Below are positions 15,775 through 24,166 of a stretch of 43,265 nucleotides of DNA, in pieces (positions within the stretch are counted from its first letter, which is position 1; each line of letters begins with the position of its first letter). Source of the stretch: an uncultured Clostridia bacterium (lineage in GTDB: Bacteria; Bacillota; Clostridia; Christensenellales; Borkfalkiaceae); assembly GCA_944327625.1 (NCBI GenBank), contig CALVHL010000014.1:1-43265 (forward strand), given 5' to 3'. A model generated the notes under the pieces. The model saw only the letters and a list, made by a program, of their open reading frames with translations, had not been told where the DNA came from and made no database searches. The translations under genes were made by a program, and so were the position numbers.

Positions 15775-16434
15775 TCACAGCTTTTCCAGCCGCCCCGAGA
15801 GGGCGTAGCTGAAATGTTCGCCGAAGTTGTTGACTATCGAGTGGTCGAAAAGGCGTATGCCGCACTTGGCGCAGACGGCTTTAAGCTTTCTGGTGAACTC
15901 GTCGTCCTCGGCGGAGGGCAGGGCGGGGCAATTTATGTGGTTGTGCGCGAGGTACGCCCCGCGGCAGTCTATGTCCGAGATGAGGGTGAAAAGGTCGGCG
16001 GCGTTCAGGCGTACGAACTGTATATTAGCCGAGGTGAACGGGCGGCTTTTGAGTATTTTGCCCGACCTGCCGACGAGGAAAATTTCTCCGCATTCGTTGT
16101 CGCGCCCTTTAAGCCTCTGCGCGGCAAATTGCGCAAAGCCCTCGCGCGTCAGCGGCGGGGCGTTTCCGCAGAAGTTGTCGGCGACTTGTCGGCACCTGCC
16201 TATGCAGATGAGGTACTGCGCCGCGCGGCGCGGCACTCCCTCGACGGCGAGCACCTCCGCGGCGGGCGCGGTCAGCAGCGCGTCGAGCGAGGGGAAACAT
16301 TCGGCAAGCCTTTCCGCTGCCGCAGCCGCCGCATTTTCGGGCAGCAGGTTAGCGAGCAATATCTCCAATCTCTGCCGCTCGGTCGCCGCCGATTTACTCT
16401 TTTTGAAAAGTTGTAGTCTGTCGCACTCTGCCAT
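15775..16434 (-). CDS. radC: RadC-family JAB/MPN domain protein
   Basis: A 219-residue protein. The N-terminal half (about 20-90) is a helix-hairpin-helix-like region (LEILLANLLP, AVEGVPRRAAQYLI). The C-terminal JAB domain carries the metal site motif H-x-H-x7-S-x2-D as His164, His166, Ser174 and Asp177 (AHNHINCPALPSAED). Usual RadC proteins have HNHPSG at this place, so the Pro-Ser-Gly part is replaced here. Despite the name, a DNA repair role is not established, and metalloprotease or phosphodiesterase activity is only inferred for the family. GGGGGA lies 6 nt before ATG 16434. It diverges from the dNTPase gene. Confidence 0.88.
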   Translation of the reverse strand: MAECDRLQLFKKSKSAATERQRLEILLANLLPENAAAAAAERLAECFPSLDALLTAPAAEVLAVEGVPRRAAQYLICIGRCRQVADNFCGNAPPLTREGFAQFAAQRLKGRDNECGEIFLVGRSGKILKSRPFTSANIQFVRLNAADLFTLISDIDCRGAYLAHNHINCPALPSAEDDEFTRKLKAVCAKCGIRLFDHSIVNNFGEHFSYALSGRLEKL

Positions 16435-16456
16435 AGTAATTCCCCCGACGGATAAA

Positions 16457-16485
16457 GTTTATCACCCGCCCGCCGCGTTTGTCAA
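16457..16485 (-). promoter_or_regulatory. promoter of the radC-like gene
   Basis: On the minus strand TTGACA (16480-16485), 17 nt, ATAAAC (16457-16462), or TAAACT with an 18-nt spacer. The -35 is consensus and the -10 is weak. Confidence 0.55.
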
Positions 16486-16512
16486 TATATGTAGACAATT
16501 TGCCGCCGACTG

Positions 16513-16541
16513 TTGCAAAAAGCGCGTTCGGGCGTTATAAT
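16513..16541 (+). promoter_or_regulatory. promoter of the dNTPase gene
   Basis: TTGCAA (16513-16518), 17 nt, TATAAT (16536-16541), 33 nt before the GTG start. Confidence 0.72.
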
Positions 16542-16574
16542 GTCTGTGCATACCCCTGACGGGAGGATCTGACC

Positions 16575-17786
16575 GTGCAAAAAAAGAAATTTTCCGAGGT
16601 CGCCGCGCGTAACGGCGACAAAAATCTGACCGCGCGCCGCGCTCCGCTGTACGAGCGGGAGGGCGATATACGCTCGCCCTACGCCCGCGACTATACGCGT
16701 ATTCTGCACTCGACGGCATACAGGCGGCTCAAACACAAGACGCAGGTCTTTTTCAATGCCGAAAACGACCACGTCTGCACGCGCATTGAGCACGTCGCCC
16801 ACGTCGAATCGGTGGCGTACACCATGGCGGTGACGCTCGGGCTAAACGAGGAGCTGACCAAGGCGACGGCGTTCGGGCACGACCTCGGCCACGCGCCCTT
16901 CGGACACTACGGCGAGCAGGTGCTCTCCTCGCTGTCCGAAAAATACGCGGGCGAAAAGTTCTGGCACGAAAAGCACGGGCTGAGGATAGTCGACGAGCTC
17001 GAACTGTTGGAGGACGACGCGGGCAGACTGCGCAATCTCGACCTCACCTACGCCGTGCGCGACGGCATAATTTCGCACTGCGGCGAAGTCGACGAGAACG
17101 GCCTGCGCCCGAGGGAGGAGCTTTTAGACCTCTCGACAATAGAGCGCCCGGGGCAGTACGCGCCCGCCACGTGGGAGGGGTGCGTCGTCAAGCTCGCCGA
17201 CAAGGTCGCCTATCTCGGCAGGGATGTCGAGGACGCGCTTAGTTTAGGGCTTTTGGACAGGGACGACCTTGCAAAGCTTTCGCGCATATTCAGCGGCGGC
17301 GGGGCGGTCAATACTACCGTAATAATGCACGACATAATCGTCGACGTCTGCAAGCACAGCTCGCCGCAGGACGGAATAGTCATGAGCGAGGAGTACTTTG
17401 AAAAGCTGACGGCGGTAAAACAATTCAACTATGCGCACATCTATAAGAACCCCCGCTTCAACGCCTTTCAGCGGTACGCTTCGCTCATAATAGAGACGCT
17501 GTACGGCGAACTGTCGGGGGTGTACGGCGACGTATTCGGTAACCTCGCGCGCTTTTCGGAGGTCTATCCCGCGCTCGGCGGCGCGTTCTCGTCGTGGCTG
17601 GCAAAGTACTGTAACCCCGACATATTGCCGCCCCAATTGCGTCAGAACCGCCCCGCGTCGGACAATTTGAAGATATACGGCGACCTGTCGGACGGGCGGG
17701 TATTCGCCCGCGCAATCTGCGACTTCATTGCGGGAATGACCGACGCCTTCGCCATACGCCTGTTTGACGAACAGCTGCGTTTTTAA
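16575..17786 (+). CDS. dgt: dGTP triphosphohydrolase-like HD protein
   Basis: A 403-residue HD-domain protein that should hydrolyse dNTPs to deoxynucleosides and triphosphate. Visible metal ligands are His73 (TRIEH), the pair His102-Asp103 (FGHDLGHAPFGH) and an Asp in DKVAYLGRD. The N-terminal YARDYTRILHSTAYRRLKHKTQVF is the conserved dNTPase signature for base and nucleotide binding. The start is GTG 16575 with GGGAGG about 9 nt upstream. The length fits the shorter dGTPase-like class. It is a stand-alone unit; the divergent radC-like gene gives no functional clue. Such enzymes balance dNTP pools and can limit phage replication; which applies here is not visible. Confidence 0.93.
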   Translation: MQKKKFSEVAARNGDKNLTARRAPLYEREGDIRSPYARDYTRILHSTAYRRLKHKTQVFFNAENDHVCTRIEHVAHVESVAYTMAVTLGLNEELTKATAFGHDLGHAPFGHYGEQVLSSLSEKYAGEKFWHEKHGLRIVDELELLEDDAGRLRNLDLTYAVRDGIISHCGEVDENGLRPREELLDLSTIERPGQYAPATWEGCVVKLADKVAYLGRDVEDALSLGLLDRDDLAKLSRIFSGGGAVNTTVIMHDIIVDVCKHSSPQDGIVMSEEYFEKLTAVKQFNYAHIYKNPRFNAFQRYASLIIETLYGELSGVYGDVFGNLARFSEVYPALGGAFSSWLAKYCNPDILPPQLRQNRPASDNLKIYGDLSDGRVFARAICDFIAGMTDAFAIRLFDEQLRF

Positions 17787-17789
17787 GTC

Positions 17790-17818
17790 TTGACAAACGC
17801 GCGCGGAAGTATTAAAAT
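17790..17818 (+). promoter_or_regulatory. promoter of the DUF2188 gene
   Basis: TTGACA (17790-17795), 17 nt, TAAAAT (17813-17818), starting 3 nt after the dgt stop. Confidence 0.75.
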
Positions 17819-17850
17819 ATAATTAACAAATCTAAGCGAGGAAATAAGTT

Positions 17851-18354
17851 ATGAAATTATCGTATCTGGTAGCTTTACCCGAATGGTTCAACCCCTGGGG
17901 CTGGGTAGGCATCGGCGCTATAATAGTCATTCTGCTCATCATTCTCGTCGCCCTCATCGTAAAGAGCAGGAAGGGTGGCAAGGAAGAAGCCGAGGACGAA
18001 GAACCCGAAGAAACCGCCGAGGCAGAGCCCGCAGTAGAGGAGGAGCCCGCAGAGCCCGAGGAAGAACCCGTCGCGGAAGAGGACGGCGCAGCGGAGGAGA
18101 GCACGACGGCAGAACCCGCCGCAGACAAGGACGCCAAGGCGGCAAAGCCTGCCGTCAAGACCTACCATATCGCAAAGCGCAAGGAGGATAACAGGTGGCA
18201 GGTCAAGGCAGCGGGCGGCGCGAGGGCTATAAAGCTGTTCTTCACGCAGGCGGAGGCGATAGAATACGCCAAGAAACTTGCCGAAAGTCAGGAAGCGCGC
18301 ATTGTCATTCACAAGGAAGACGGCACTTTCAGACGGCTCAACTATAAGAAATAA
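17851..18354 (+). CDS. membrane-anchored DUF2188 domain protein with acidic linker
   Basis: A 167-residue protein in three parts: a short N-terminus with one membrane helix (about 17-36), a Glu/Pro/Ala-rich acidic linker (about 42-105) and a C-terminal DUF2188 domain (about 107-165). The domain pattern is clear: YHIAKRKEDNRWQVKAAGG, then FFTQAEAIEYAKKLAESQ and VIHKEDGTFRRLNYK. DUF2188 has no known function. The small basic domain held on a long acidic tether at the membrane suggests a cytosolic binding role. The ribosome site is GAGGAAATAAGTT before ATG 17851. It is a single-gene unit with its own promoter and terminator. Confidence 0.85.
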   Translation: MKLSYLVALPEWFNPWGWVGIGAIIVILLIILVALIVKSRKGGKEEAEDEEPEETAEAEPAVEEEPAEPEEEPVAEEDGAAEESTTAEPAADKDAKAAKPAVKTYHIAKRKEDNRWQVKAAGGARAIKLFFTQAEAIEYAKKLAESQEARIVIHKEDGTFRRLNYKK

Positions 18355-18372
18355 TGCGCTGAAAGGCGCGGC

Positions 18373-18399
18373 GGCGCACCCCTTTTTTGCGGGTGCGCC
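18373..18399 (+). terminator. terminator after the DUF2188 gene
   Basis: GGCGCACCC/GGGTGCGCC 9-bp stem with a 9-nt loop, followed by CTTTCTTTT. Confidence 0.85.
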
Positions 18400-18420
18400 C
18401 TTTCTTTTAAGTTCGCGCGT

Positions 18421-18449
18421 TTGACGGCGAGCGAAAAAGTTTATATAAT
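18421..18449 (+). promoter_or_regulatory. promoter of the COG0523 GTPase genes
   Basis: TTGACG (18421-18426), 17 nt, TATAAT (18444-18449). I see no Zur-like palindrome around it. Confidence 0.75.
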
Positions 18450-18482
18450 AAGGCAGAATATCATTCAAGGAAGATGACTGAA

Positions 18483-19592
18483 ATGACAAAGATAGACATA
18501 TTTTCGGGCTTTCTCGGCGCGGGTAAGACCACGCTCATCAAAAAGCTCATAAAAGAGGCGTATTCGGGCGAAAAACTCGTCCTAATCGAAAACGAATTCG
18601 GCGAAATAGGCGTGGACGGCGGCTTCATGAAGGAGGCGGGCATAACCGTAAACGAGCTCAACTCCGGCTGTATCTGCTGTTCGCTCGTCGGCGATTTCGC
18701 CAAGGCGCTCAAAAAGGTAGTCGCCGAATATCACCCCGACAGAATACTCATCGAGCCGTCGGGCGTAGGCAAGCTTTCGGACGTCGCGAAAGCCGTCGAA
18801 CGCGCTCAGCTTGACGATTGCAAAATAAATTCCATGACGGCGGTCGTTGACGCCAATAAGTGCAAGATGTATATGAAGAACTTTGGCGAGTTCTTCAACG
18901 ACCAGATAGAAAACGCCGCCTGCATAGTGTTCAGCCATGCCGACGTGGCGGGCGACAAGAAGCTCGCCGCCGCCGTAGAGCTCGTAAGACAGCGCAACGC
19001 CAAGGCGACTGTCGTCACCACCGCGTGGACGGAGCTGGACGGCAAGCGCATACTCGACGCAATGGAGCACAGCGACACGCTCGCCGCCGAGCTCGAAAAG
19101 CTTGAGGACGAGCTCCACGAGCATGAGCACGAGCACGAGCATTGTCACCACGACCACGACGATGACGAGCACGAACACTGCCACCACGACCACGACGATG
19201 ACGAGCACGAGCATTGCCACCACGACCACGATCACGACGAGCACGAACATTGCTGCCACGACCACGATCACGACGAGCACGACCACGAGCACCATCATCA
19301 CCACCACCACGCGGACGAAGTGTTCACGAGCTGGGGCGTCGAGACGTCGGCGAAGTTCACCGAGGAGTGGCTGCGCGGCGCGCTTTCGCAGCTTAGCGAC
19401 GCGGTCAGGTTCGGCACGGTGCTCAGGGCTAAGGGCATAGTTCAGGCAGAGGACGGCGGCTGGATACACTTCGACTATATCCCCGGCGAAACCGACGTGC
19501 GCAGGGGCGGCGCGGACTATACGGGCAGGCTGTGCGTAATCGGCTCTAAGCTCGACGAGGAAGAACTTAAAGAACTTTTCTGCGCGGAATAA
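18483..19592 (+). CDS. COG0523 (CobW/ZNG1-type) GTPase with His-rich metal-binding repeats
   Basis: The 369-residue product is a G3E-family metal chaperone GTPase. Walker A is GFLGAGKTT (9-17), the metal-binding CxCC is Cys63, Cys65, Cys66 (GCICCS), and IEPSGVGK is the switch/Walker B region. Residues 212-276 are a His/Asp/Glu/Cys tract built of 12-residue repeats, and about 280-365 is the CobW C-terminal domain. Family members deliver zinc, cobalt or iron to client enzymes; the His tract suggests storage or capture of zinc or nickel. I start at ATG 18483, since ATG 18474 is only 2 nt from AAGGA; both are possible. A second, divergent COG0523 gene follows 94 nt later, probably in the same operon. 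Confidence 0.92.
   Translation: MTKIDIFSGFLGAGKTTLIKKLIKEAYSGEKLVLIENEFGEIGVDGGFMKEAGITVNELNSGCICCSLVGDFAKALKKVVAEYHPDRILIEPSGVGKLSDVAKAVERAQLDDCKINSMTAVVDANKCKMYMKNFGEFFNDQIENAACIVFSHADVAGDKKLAAAVELVRQRNAKATVVTTAWTELDGKRILDAMEHSDTLAAELEKLEDELHEHEHEHEHCHHDHDDDEHEHCHHDHDDDEHEHCHHDHDHDEHEHCCHDHDHDEHDHEHHHHHHHADEVFTSWGVETSAKFTEEWLRGALSQLSDAVRFGTVLRAKGIVQAEDGGWIHFDYIPGETDVRRGGADYTGRLCVIGSKLDEEELKELFCAE
19116..19310 (+). repeat. 36-bp in-gene tandem repeats encoding a His-rich tract
   Basis: The unit GAGCACGAACACTGCCACCA and onward, 36 nt, encodes EHEHCHHDHDDD. It repeats about four times with small changes (DDD to DHD, CHH to CCH) before a run of His. Copy number may vary between strains by slippage. 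Confidence 0.85.
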
Positions 19593-19686
19593 TCTTCCGC
19601 CGAGGCGTTTTCGCGGGCGGGGGTTAAGGCAAATACTCCGCCTGCGGCGACAAAGGGGCGCGTCCGCTCCCCGAACGGGTAATGAA

Positions 19687-20640
19687 ATGGACGAAATAAA
19701 CGTTTATATCTTTCTCGGCTTTCTCGAATCGGGAAAGACGAAATTCATACAGGAGACGCTCGAAGATCCCCGAATGGAGAACGGCGAGCGCACCCTTCTG
19801 CTCGTCTGCGAGGAGGGCGAGGAGGAATACGCGCCCGAGCGCTTCAAGGTCAAGGACGTGGCGATAGAGTATATCGACGACGAGGACGACCTCAACGCCA
19901 ATACGCTCGAATATCTCGTAAAGAAGCACGGCGCGGAGCGCATAGTCGTCGAATACAACGGGCAATGGCTGCTCGACAAGTTCTTCGAGGCAATGCCCGA
20001 AAGCTTCGTCATAAACCAGATAATGACCTTCTTCGATGCGGCGACGTTCATAAACTATAACCGCAATATGCGCCAGCTCGTCTACGACAAGGTGCAGATG
20101 ACGCAGATGGTCGTGTTCAACCGCTTCAAGGGCGAGTATGAGAAACAGGAATACCACAAGATAATAAGGGGCATATCCCGCCGCCCCGACATAGTCTACG
20201 AATATCTCGGCGGCAAGGCGGAGTTCGACGACATAGAAGATCCCATGCCCTACGACATGGACGCGCCGATAATCGAGATTGCCGACCGCGATTTCGCGCT
20301 TTTCTACCGCGATCTCAGCGAAAAGCCGCAGAACTATATCGGCAAGACGGTCAAATTCAAGGGAATGGCGGCGGTCTCGCGCAAAGTGCCGTCGGGCTAT
20401 ATAGTCATCGGCAGGTACATTATGACCTGTTGCGAGGCGGACATAGCCTACGACGGGTTCGCGCTTCGCACCAACTCGCTCATAAAGGGGGTAGCCACCA
20501 AGGACTGGCTGACCGTAACCGCCAAAGTCGGGTATGAATACAGCGCGGTCTACCGCCAGAAAGGCCCCGTCCTGTCGGCGGTGGAGATCGAGCGCGCCCA
20601 GCCGTTGCCCCGCGACGAAATGGTCGCAACCTTCTATTGA
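19687..20640 (+). CDS. COG0523-like GTPase fused to a YcgQ/DUF1980-like domain
   Basis: A 317-residue protein. Residues 1-185 resemble a CobW-type G domain with Walker A GFLESGKT (11-18) but without the CxCC metal motif, so metal transfer by the usual route is doubtful. Residues about 196-317 (DRDFALFYRDLSEKPQNYIG, VKFKGMAA, VIGRYIMTCCEADIAYDGF) match the C-terminal domain of YcgQ/TIGR03943 (DUF1980) proteins. Those usually sit beside a YcgR permease and a CobW-like GTPase in Firmicutes metal-handling clusters. Here the domain is joined directly to the GTPase and no permease is nearby. The conserved Cys-Cys in MTCCEAD may bind metal. The ribosome site before ATG 19687 is weak, so translation may depend on the upstream gene. 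Confidence 0.8.
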   Translation: MDEINVYIFLGFLESGKTKFIQETLEDPRMENGERTLLLVCEEGEEEYAPERFKVKDVAIEYIDDEDDLNANTLEYLVKKHGAERIVVEYNGQWLLDKFFEAMPESFVINQIMTFFDAATFINYNRNMRQLVYDKVQMTQMVVFNRFKGEYEKQEYHKIIRGISRRPDIVYEYLGGKAEFDDIEDPMPYDMDAPIIEIADRDFALFYRDLSEKPQNYIGKTVKFKGMAAVSRKVPSGYIVIGRYIMTCCEADIAYDGFALRTNSLIKGVATKDWLTVTAKVGYEYSAVYRQKGPVLSAVEIERAQPLPRDEMVATFY

Positions 20641-20762
20641 GGCGGCTCTTTCCCGATTATTTCGCCCCGCGGCTCAATTTAAAGCGGCTTTGGCGGCGAT
20701 TTTTGCCGCCCGCGACTTAAATTTTTGCCGCTCCGTGACTTGATTTACTTAATATATATTGC

Positions 20763-20790
20763 GCGCCCGCACGCACCCGCGTGCGGGCGC
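20763..20790 (+). terminator. hairpin downstream of the GTPase pair
   Basis: A perfect 12-bp stem GCGCCCGCACGC/GCGTGCGGGCGC with a 4-nt loop is followed by ATATCATTTTCGG. The region around it (20641-20900) holds no gene and turns AT-rich. Confidence 0.65.
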
Positions 20791-20908
20791 ATATCATTTT
20801 CGGGTATTTTTTGGCTAACCTTACCATATTTGACAAAACTATAAGCACAGCTTATTGTATCTATAAAAATTATAGAGACAGAAATTTTATAAATTTTAAT
20901 AAAAAGTC

Positions 20909-20937
20909 TTGCAATATTCACCGCTGAGTGATAAGAT
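20909..20937 (+). promoter_or_regulatory. promoter candidate for the collagen-like lipoprotein
   Basis: TTGCAA (20909-20914), 17 nt, TAAGAT (20932-20937). A second candidate is TTGACA (20830-20835) with TATTGT 17 nt later. The leader to ATG 21068 would be more than 100 nt and contains an in-frame AUG that lacks a good ribosome site. Confidence 0.5.
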
Positions 20938-21067
20938 ATATACATATTTGTAATTTATGCGCATATTTATGCAGGGGAAACTGATGAGGGCGCACAAAAT
21001 ACTGAAACAATTTTTAACCATAAGCGGAAACGAAGGTCTGTTTATGAGAGAAAAAAAGGAGAATTAT

Positions 21068-24000
21068 ATGAGTAAAAAGACTAAGTTGTTGATAGCTCTG
21101 CTCTCCGCAACGGCGCTGACCGCAGGTGCATTCGGCATTGCGGGCTGTGCGGAAGAAGCTTACAGCAAGAAGTATTACGAAATGTATCAGAGCTATGTTG
21201 CCGAGGCAGGCGACAGCGCGCTCAGCTATGACGATTGGCTGGACGGCGTTCTCGAAGAAGCCAAGGGACAGCAGGGCGAAAAGGGCGAGGACGGCGAGGA
21301 TGGCGCGGACGGCGCTACCTGGATAAGCGGCGAGGGCGCTCCCGAGGCTGCCGACGGCAAAAACGGCGACTTCTATCTCGATACCGAAAGTTTCACCGTC
21401 TACAACAAGTCGGCTGACACCTGGACGGTGGTCGGCAGCATAAAGGGACAGGACGGCGCGGCAGGCGCAACGGGCGACGGCATTCAGAGCATAGCTTACG
21501 AAAACGGCAAGCTGATAGTCACACTTACAAGCGGCGCTATCAAAGAAGTAGAGCTTCCTGCGGCTATAACTCACGAGCATACTTATGGCGACACCGTTAC
21601 AACGCTTATCGATCCGACGGGTACAAAAGAAGGGCTTGCATATAAGAGCTGCAACGATTGCGACCATATCGAGCTCGTCGTACTCCCCAAGCTTGAATAT
21701 GAAATTACTGTTAACTATAACGGAGCGCCTGTCGCTAATGTCGAAGTTACCGTTTCTGGTGCAGACATCGCCGAAGAGGGATATGTAAAAGCGACCACCG
21801 ACGGTAACGGACTTGTAACCATATCGCCCGCAGAGGCTGGCGAATACACCATAACCGTTGCGGGCTATGTGGTAATCAGCGGAGGCAAGACGTCTGAGGG
21901 TAAGATAGAATATACCGTAGAGGTAGCAAAGCCGCTTGAGGATGGCGCAGACCTCGTTCCCGGCATCTATGCGTCTGACGTAGATCCTTTCACTGCAACG
22001 GAGTTTACTCTTTCGGCAACCGAAGAAGCTGTTATGTACAAGATTTCCTTAGAAGGCAACGCACTCATGGATAGACTTGTCTACAACGATGGCTGGATGG
22101 CTTATGAGCAGTTCGCTATGACGCCCGACGAGAACGGTGTTTACGGCGTGGTTATAGAGGCAGATTCGAGCAGCAGATATGACGTAGCTGTTGATATGGA
22201 CGCAATGTTTGCGGAAAATCCCGATTATGACTATTCCGCTGTACCCGTAGTTGTCACTGTAACTTCTGAGGCTGCGCCCGAAGTCGGCAACGCGCTTCGC
22301 CCCGCATCTATTGATTTGGGTAGCTCCGGCTCTGCAACCGTCAGCGAAGACGGGTGGGCATATTTTTCGCTTAACGTCAGCGACGATTATTATGAAATAA
22401 CCGGCGCCAAGTTAACTTTCGGCGAAGGTATTTATGTCGAGTTCACTCAGACCAATTACGGATATGATGCCAAGACGCCTATCATAGTTACTAGCGGCGA
22501 GGGCTTCGATCTTGCAACCGACGGAAGCAGCTATGGCAGCAGAACTTACTCGTTCAGGGCAAAGGTGACGGATGGTTCTTCGCAGACTATCGAAGTTTCT
22601 ACCGAAGTTTATGTGGCTCCCGGAACTTATGACAATCCCGATACGGCGGTCACGGGCGAAAATACCCTTGACCTCGGAATGGGGCAGTTGTACTACTACA
22701 AGTGGGATGCATCGGCAAGCGGTGACTATGTATTTGAAGTTCAAAACGGCTTCGTTACTATCTATTCGTCCTCTACTTACGCTTATCGCGACTATGTAGG
22801 CGATGTTGAAGAAGGTGGTGTATTCGGTCTGACAACAACGGATGCGACTACATATTATATTAAGGCGGAAGGCAGCGGCGAAGGCCTCAGCTTCACGATC
22901 AGAAACTATAATGAAGCTACTGACCTCGGTAAGGTTCCTACTCATCCCATATCGGTTGAGGACTGGACTACGAGCGAAGGCAACAGCACTTATGCTTATT
23001 CCAATGCAGATATCGCTAACCGTACGAAGCTCTACTTCACGATGACGGCACCCATCGCGGGCAGAATGGTAATCGTCTCCACCGATGACGCAGTAGACGC
23101 CGACGGCAACCCCGTTGCATACAATTGCTCGAACAGCGGAGTTATTTATGAGGAAGGCGATGAGATTACCGTCGAAGTCGTATCCTACAACTCTGTTGAC
23201 GGCTATTACTTCAACATCGAATGGCATGCTCTGAGTGCCGATACAGTTTACAATATCACGCTCAAAGATACCGATGGCGCAGTCGTTGAAGGCGCAGTGC
23301 TTACCGCAACCCCCGACGATGGTTCCGATGCAATAGTGGCAGCGGCTACCGACACAGAAGGCAAGACGACCATCACGCTTGATCCTTCCAAGAGCTATAC
23401 GTTCACAGCACAATTTGTCGATGGCGCAATGTATGATACCTATTCGTGGACTATGGATACGACGAGCGGCAATTATGATTTCGGCGGCGACATTGAAATA
23501 GGAGCGGCAGTTAAGCTCTACGCTCATACGGTCTATCTCTATGATACTGACGGCACGACGCCCATAGTCGGCGCAACCGTAAGCCTCAAACAGGGCAGCA
23601 ACGGTATGTCGGTAGGCGAGGCAGTTACCGACGAAGATGGCAAGGCTGTCATTTATGCGGCTAAGATAACCTCGGGAATGGCGTTCAGCTCGTATTCGGT
23701 TCAGGTAACTTATCCCGAAGGATATGACGGCTATACGGCAAGCGGCTCCATTGCTATGGGTTCGACCGAAGTCAGCATAACCAGCGGTAAAGTCAATGTG
23801 GTCGGAGATGACCACGTGCTTGTAGAAGGAACAAACAAGGTCACCATTGCTAATCCTTACGGCGTAAAGACCGAGTTCACGTTCACCGCAACTGCGGCAG
23901 GTACGTATAACATAGCGCTCCAGAACAATTCGGCAGCCTTCTGGTATCTGTACATTGACGGCGTATCTTACGGCTCGTCGAAAGGTCAGACCGTCGAAGC

Positions 24001-24073
24001 AACCGAAGGTCAGGTAATTACCGTAGGTCTGATGAGCATATCTGCCGTAGATATTGTAATCACCAAGGCTTAA
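21068..24073 (+). CDS. large surface lipoprotein with collagen-like and Ig-like segments
   Basis: I start at ATG 21068, with AAGGAG 6 nt upstream (1001 residues), not the AUG 111 nt earlier. The signal ends GIAGC (Cys27). Then come a helix YYEMYQSYVAEAG...YDDWL, a collagen-like GEKGEDGEDGADG spacer (about 70-85), a GKNGDFYLDTESFTVYNK module and a His/Cys motif (HEHTYG...CNDC, about 175-200). Many beta-sandwich segments follow, including three of the type ITLKDTDGAVVEGAVLTATP that resemble carboxypeptidase-regulatory/SpaA folds. The role is probably adhesion or ligand binding at the surface; no enzyme motif is seen. Codons end in A or T much more often than in neighbouring genes, hinting at transfer or different selection. 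It is a single-gene unit closed by a strong terminator. Confidence 0.85.
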   Translation: MSKKTKLLIALLSATALTAGAFGIAGCAEEAYSKKYYEMYQSYVAEAGDSALSYDDWLDGVLEEAKGQQGEKGEDGEDGADGATWISGEGAPEAADGKNGDFYLDTESFTVYNKSADTWTVVGSIKGQDGAAGATGDGIQSIAYENGKLIVTLTSGAIKEVELPAAITHEHTYGDTVTTLIDPTGTKEGLAYKSCNDCDHIELVVLPKLEYEITVNYNGAPVANVEVTVSGADIAEEGYVKATTDGNGLVTISPAEAGEYTITVAGYVVISGGKTSEGKIEYTVEVAKPLEDGADLVPGIYASDVDPFTATEFTLSATEEAVMYKISLEGNALMDRLVYNDGWMAYEQFAMTPDENGVYGVVIEADSSSRYDVAVDMDAMFAENPDYDYSAVPVVVTVTSEAAPEVGNALRPASIDLGSSGSATVSEDGWAYFSLNVSDDYYEITGAKLTFGEGIYVEFTQTNYGYDAKTPIIVTSGEGFDLATDGSSYGSRTYSFRAKVTDGSSQTIEVSTEVYVAPGTYDNPDTAVTGENTLDLGMGQLYYYKWDASASGDYVFEVQNGFVTIYSSSTYAYRDYVGDVEEGGVFGLTTTDATTYYIKAEGSGEGLSFTIRNYNEATDLGKVPTHPISVEDWTTSEGNSTYAYSNADIANRTKLYFTMTAPIAGRMVIVSTDDAVDADGNPVAYNCSNSGVIYEEGDEITVEVVSYNSVDGYYFNIEWHALSADTVYNITLKDTDGAVVEGAVLTATPDDGSDAIVAAATDTEGKTTITLDPSKSYTFTAQFVDGAMYDTYSWTMDTTSGNYDFGGDIEIGAAVKLYAHTVYLYDTDGTTPIVGATVSLKQGSNGMSVGEAVTDEDGKAVIYAAKITSGMAFSSYSVQVTYPEGYDGYTASGSIAMGSTEVSITSGKVNVVGDDHVLVEGTNKVTIANPYGVKTEFTFTATAAGTYNIALQNNSAAFWYLYIDGVSYGSSKGQTVEATEGQVITVGLMSISAVDIVITKA

Positions 24074-24110
24074 AATTCAATAAACGAACGGACTTTAAAG
24101 TCCGTGGACG

Positions 24111-24149
24111 CCGCCCCGAGGGGAGAAAACCTCTCGGGGCGGTTTTTTT
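24111..24149 (+). terminator. strong intrinsic terminator
   Basis: CCGCCCCGAG (24111-24120) pairs with CTCGGGGCGG (24133-24142) and is followed directly by seven T. It lies 38 nt past the lipoprotein stop. Confidence 0.92.
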
Positions 24150-24166
24150 GCGCTTTTTCACAATTT

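Noticed and set aside
19116-19310. His/Asp repeats as a non-coding satellite
   Set aside because: Units are multiples of three, in frame with a complete COG0523 gene, and encode metal ligands.
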